A stretch of DNA of 64,000 bases. It comes from Pseudomonas syringae (lineage in GTDB: Bacteria > Pseudomonadota > Gammaproteobacteria > Pseudomonadales > Pseudomonadaceae). Positions 62,014 through 64,000 of the stretch are shown here, piece after piece. The stretch is taken from contig NZ_LGSI01000066.1 of assembly GCF_001698815.1 (NCBI RefSeq), forward strand, positions 46,032 through 110,031, written 5' to 3'. Both the position numbers and the translations under genes were made by a program. Position 1 is the stretch's first letter. Each line of letters opens with the position of its first letter. Below the pieces are notes generated by a model. The model ran no database searches. It worked only from the letters and a program-made list of their open reading frames with translations, and was not told the DNA's origin.

Positions 62014-62930
62014 AAATACGCAAGATCAAGCGTGCGCTGAGCCGGATAACGCCCGGCGGCCGGCAGTTGGTGATTGGAGCGCCGTTTCTCTGGCTGTTCC
62101 TGTTCTTCGCCTTGCCGTTCATCATCGTCATCAAGATCAGCTTCGCCGAAGCTGACGTCGCAATCCCGCCGTACACCGAGATTTTCAGTTACGCCGAACA
62201 GAAGTTCGAAGTGATCCTCAACTTCGCCAACTACGCGCTGCTGACCGGCGATGATCTGTACATTTCGGCTTATCTGGGTTCGCTGAAAATGGCGTTCTTC
62301 AGCACGCTGCTGTGCCTGCTGATCGGCTTCCCCATGGCCTACGGCATTGCCACGGCGCGCAAGGAGATGCAGACCGTTCTGCTACTGCTGATCATGATGC
62401 CGACCTGGACCGCGATCCTGATCCGGGTGTATGCGTGGATGGGCATCCTCAGCAATAACGGGCTGCTCAACGCCTTCCTGATGTGGCTGGGCCTGATCGA
62501 CGAACCTTTGCAGATCCTCAACACCAACCTCGCGGTCTATATCGGCGTGGTGTATTCGTATCTGCCGTTCATGATTCTGCCGCTGTACGCCAACCTCGTG
62601 AAACATGATCCGAGCCTGCTGGAAGCCGCGTCGGACCTGGGTTCGAGTACCTTCAACAGCTTCTGGAAAATTACCGTGCCGCTGTCCAAGAACGGCGTCA
62701 TTGCCGGTTGCATGCTGGTGTTCATTCCGGTGGTGGGCGAGTTCGTCATCCCTGAGCTGCTCGGCGGCCCGGAAACCCTGATGATTGGTCGCGTACTGTG
62801 GCAAGAATTCTTCAACAACCGCGACTGGCCGGTGGCGTCCGCGCTGGCGGTGGTCATGCTGTTGATCCTGATCGTGCCGATCATCCTGTTCAACCGCAGT
62901 CAGGCCAAAGAGCTGGAGGGCAAGGCATGA
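62010..62930 (+). CDS. spuG: Polyamine ABC transporter permease SpuG
   Basis: A 306-residue PotB-type permease with six helices. LVIGAPFLWLFLFFALPFII is the first, and the EAA loop is SLLEAASDLGSSTFNSFWKI. A periplasmic stretch follows the first helix (IFSYAEQKFEVILNFANYAL). ATGA overlaps link it to spuF and spuH. Confidence 0.94.
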   Translation: MKIRKIKRALSRITPGGRQLVIGAPFLWLFLFFALPFIIVIKISFAEADVAIPPYTEIFSYAEQKFEVILNFANYALLTGDDLYISAYLGSLKMAFFSTLLCLLIGFPMAYGIATARKEMQTVLLLLIMMPTWTAILIRVYAWMGILSNNGLLNAFLMWLGLIDEPLQILNTNLAVYIGVVYSYLPFMILPLYANLVKHDPSLLEAASDLGSSTFNSFWKITVPLSKNGVIAGCMLVFIPVVGEFVIPELLGGPETLMIGRVLWQEFFNNRDWPVASALAVVMLLILIVPIILFNRSQAKELEGKA

Positions 62931-63811
62931 GAAACTTTCGATTCTCGAACATGATGCTGGTCCTCGGCCTGCTGTTCATCTATGCGCCGATGGTGATTCT
63001 GGTCATCTATTCGTTCAACGCCTCCAAGCTGGTGACGGTGTGGGGCGGCTGGTCGGTGAAGTGGTATGTCGGCCTTTTGGACAACACGCAACTGATGGGT
63101 TCGGTGATGCGCTCGCTGGAAATTGCCTGTTACACGGCGATTGCGGCGGTTGCACTGGGGACCATGGCGGCGTTCGTGCTGACGCGCATCACCCGCTTCA
63201 AGGGCCGCACGTTCTTCGGCGGTCTGGTCACTGCGCCGTTGGTGATGCCCGAAGTGATCACCGGTCTGTCATTGCTGCTGCTGTTCGTGGCCATGGCGCA
63301 ATTGATCGGCTGGCCGCAGGAGCGCGGCATCGTCACGATCTGGATCGCTCACACCACGTTCTGCGCGGCGTATGTCGCGGTGGTGGTGTCGGCGCGCCTG
63401 CGTGAGCTGGACCTGTCCATCGAAGAGGCGGCAATGGATCTCGGCGCGCGGCCGTGGAAAGTGTTCTTTCTGATCACCATCCCGATGATCGCGCCGTCCC
63501 TGGCAGCGGGGGCGATGATGTCATTCGCCTTGTCGCTGGACGATCTTGTGCTGGCGAGCTTTGTTTCCGGGCCGGGCTCGACGACCTTGCCAATGGAAGT
63601 CTTCTCCGCCGTGCGTCTGGGTGTGAAGCCGGAAATCAACGCCGTGGCGAGTTTGATTTTGCTGGCGGTTTCCATGGCGACCTTCCTGGTCTGGTTCTTC
63701 AGCCGCCGCGCCGAAAACCTGCGCAAGAAAGCCATCCAGCAAGCCATCGAGGAAAGCGCTGCCGACACCTACAAACAGCCCGATCCACGCCGGGTGGCTG
63801 CACCGGTTTGA
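62927..63811 (+). CDS. spuH: Polyamine ABC transporter permease SpuH
   Basis: A 294-residue PotC-type permease. FSNMMLVLGLLFIYAPMVIL is the first helix and SIEEAAMDLGARPWKVFFLI the EAA loop that contacts the ATPase. GGAGGGCAAGG precedes the ATG at 62927, which overlaps the spuG stop. It is the last spu gene in view; the tail AADTYKQPDPRRVAAPV is hydrophilic. Confidence 0.94.
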   Translation: MRNFRFSNMMLVLGLLFIYAPMVILVIYSFNASKLVTVWGGWSVKWYVGLLDNTQLMGSVMRSLEIACYTAIAAVALGTMAAFVLTRITRFKGRTFFGGLVTAPLVMPEVITGLSLLLLFVAMAQLIGWPQERGIVTIWIAHTTFCAAYVAVVVSARLRELDLSIEEAAMDLGARPWKVFFLITIPMIAPSLAAGAMMSFALSLDDLVLASFVSGPGSTTLPMEVFSAVRLGVKPEINAVASLILLAVSMATFLVWFFSRRAENLRKKAIQQAIEESAADTYKQPDPRRVAAPV

Positions 63812-63828
63812 TGATCTGCACCGGCCTC

Positions 63829-63851
63829 TTCGGGGACAAGTCCCCTCCTAC
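63829..63851. repeat. REP half-element
   Basis: GGGGACAAGTCCCCTCCTAC at the start of a REP-dense tail after spuH. Confidence 0.75.
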
Positions 63852-63869
63852 TGGTTTTGCACAGATTCG

Positions 63870-63954
63870 GTAGGACCGGACTTGTCCGGGAAGGCTTTTG
63901 AGCGACACGGAATTTGTAGTCGTTTGGGCCGCTTCGAGGACAAGTCTTCTCCTA
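63870..63954. repeat. REPIN
   Basis: GTAGGACCGGACTTGTCCGG at the left and GAGGACAAGTCTTCTCCTAC at the right. Confidence 0.75.
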
Positions 63955-63973
63955 CCGGGTTGTGTGTTGCTCG

Positions 63974-64000
63974 GTAGGACCGGACTTGTCCGGGAAGACG
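63974..64000. repeat. REP half-element at the window edge
   Basis: GGTAGGACCGGACTTGTCCGG begins again and is cut by the window end. Confidence 0.7.

Noticed and set aside
13989..64000. CRISPR array from the many short repeats
   Set aside because: The repeats are REP hairpin pairs with variable spacing in separate intergenic regions, not direct repeats with regular spacers, and no cas gene is present.

Overview
The window looks like chromosomal DNA of a Pseudomonas from the P. fluorescens group. Four things point there: high GC with Pseudomonas-type gene order (yggX-mutY-asmA, hisBH-DUF2164-hisAF, envC-ctpA-yibQ, gpmI-rhodanese-grxC-secB, the complete spu polyamine cluster), DUF1652 and lsfA-ssu genes, and dense REP/REPIN repeats in nearly every larger intergenic gap. 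The identification rests on reading translations and gene order, not on a database search.

Layout. 1-4460: end of an alcohol dehydrogenase-like gene, a manganese catalase with a small partner gene, a small membrane/periplasmic pair, and small stress-type proteins. 4557-12854: a patch that looks like an accessory island. It starts with a lone tRNA 3'-end-like fragment, continues with an IS-end remnant and three broken genes (an unidentified C-terminal piece, a DUF3303 gene, a multicopper oxidase), carries an intact fecI-fecR-fecA iron-uptake set, and ends with a tyrosine integrase beside tRNA-Thr. 13030-19983: J-protein, Dps, a methyltransferase, an amino-acid binding protein, a GABA permease behind a possible sigma-54 promoter, and a cytochrome b561. 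20095-22167: a nuclease-bacteriocin (S-type pyocin domain plus HNH nuclease) and its immunity gene, framed by a perfect 61-bp direct repeat that copies the 3' end of the neighbouring chromosomal gene. 22111-32000: AraC regulator and desaturase, tRNA-Phe, yggX/mutY, AsmA, PanZ, an OFA-type transporter.

32220-43126 is core: histidine genes, cell-wall/division factors (EnvC, CtpA, YibQ), GpmI, GrxC and SecB. 43298-50548 holds trmL, an OprD-type porin after an unusually long non-coding stretch, the 1-Cys peroxiredoxin LsfA, and a sulfonate ABC transporter (ssuA-ssuC-ssuB-ssuF) that lacks the usual ssuD and ssuE. 50775-51872 is an orphan RHS-core protein with an unknown C-terminus. 51912-63811 is polyamine catabolism and uptake: a TetR regulator, glutamylpolyamine synthetase spuI divergent from spuA-spuB-spuC (glutamylated polyamine route) and spuD-spuE-spuF-spuG-spuH (binding proteins, ATPase, two permeases). 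The window ends in a run of REP elements.

The most interesting signals are the bacteriocin cassette with its gene-restoring 61-bp repeat, the candidate tRNA-bounded decaying island with a DnaA-box-like cluster near its integrase, and REPINs placed between genes of the his and spu runs. No CRISPR array or rRNA was seen.
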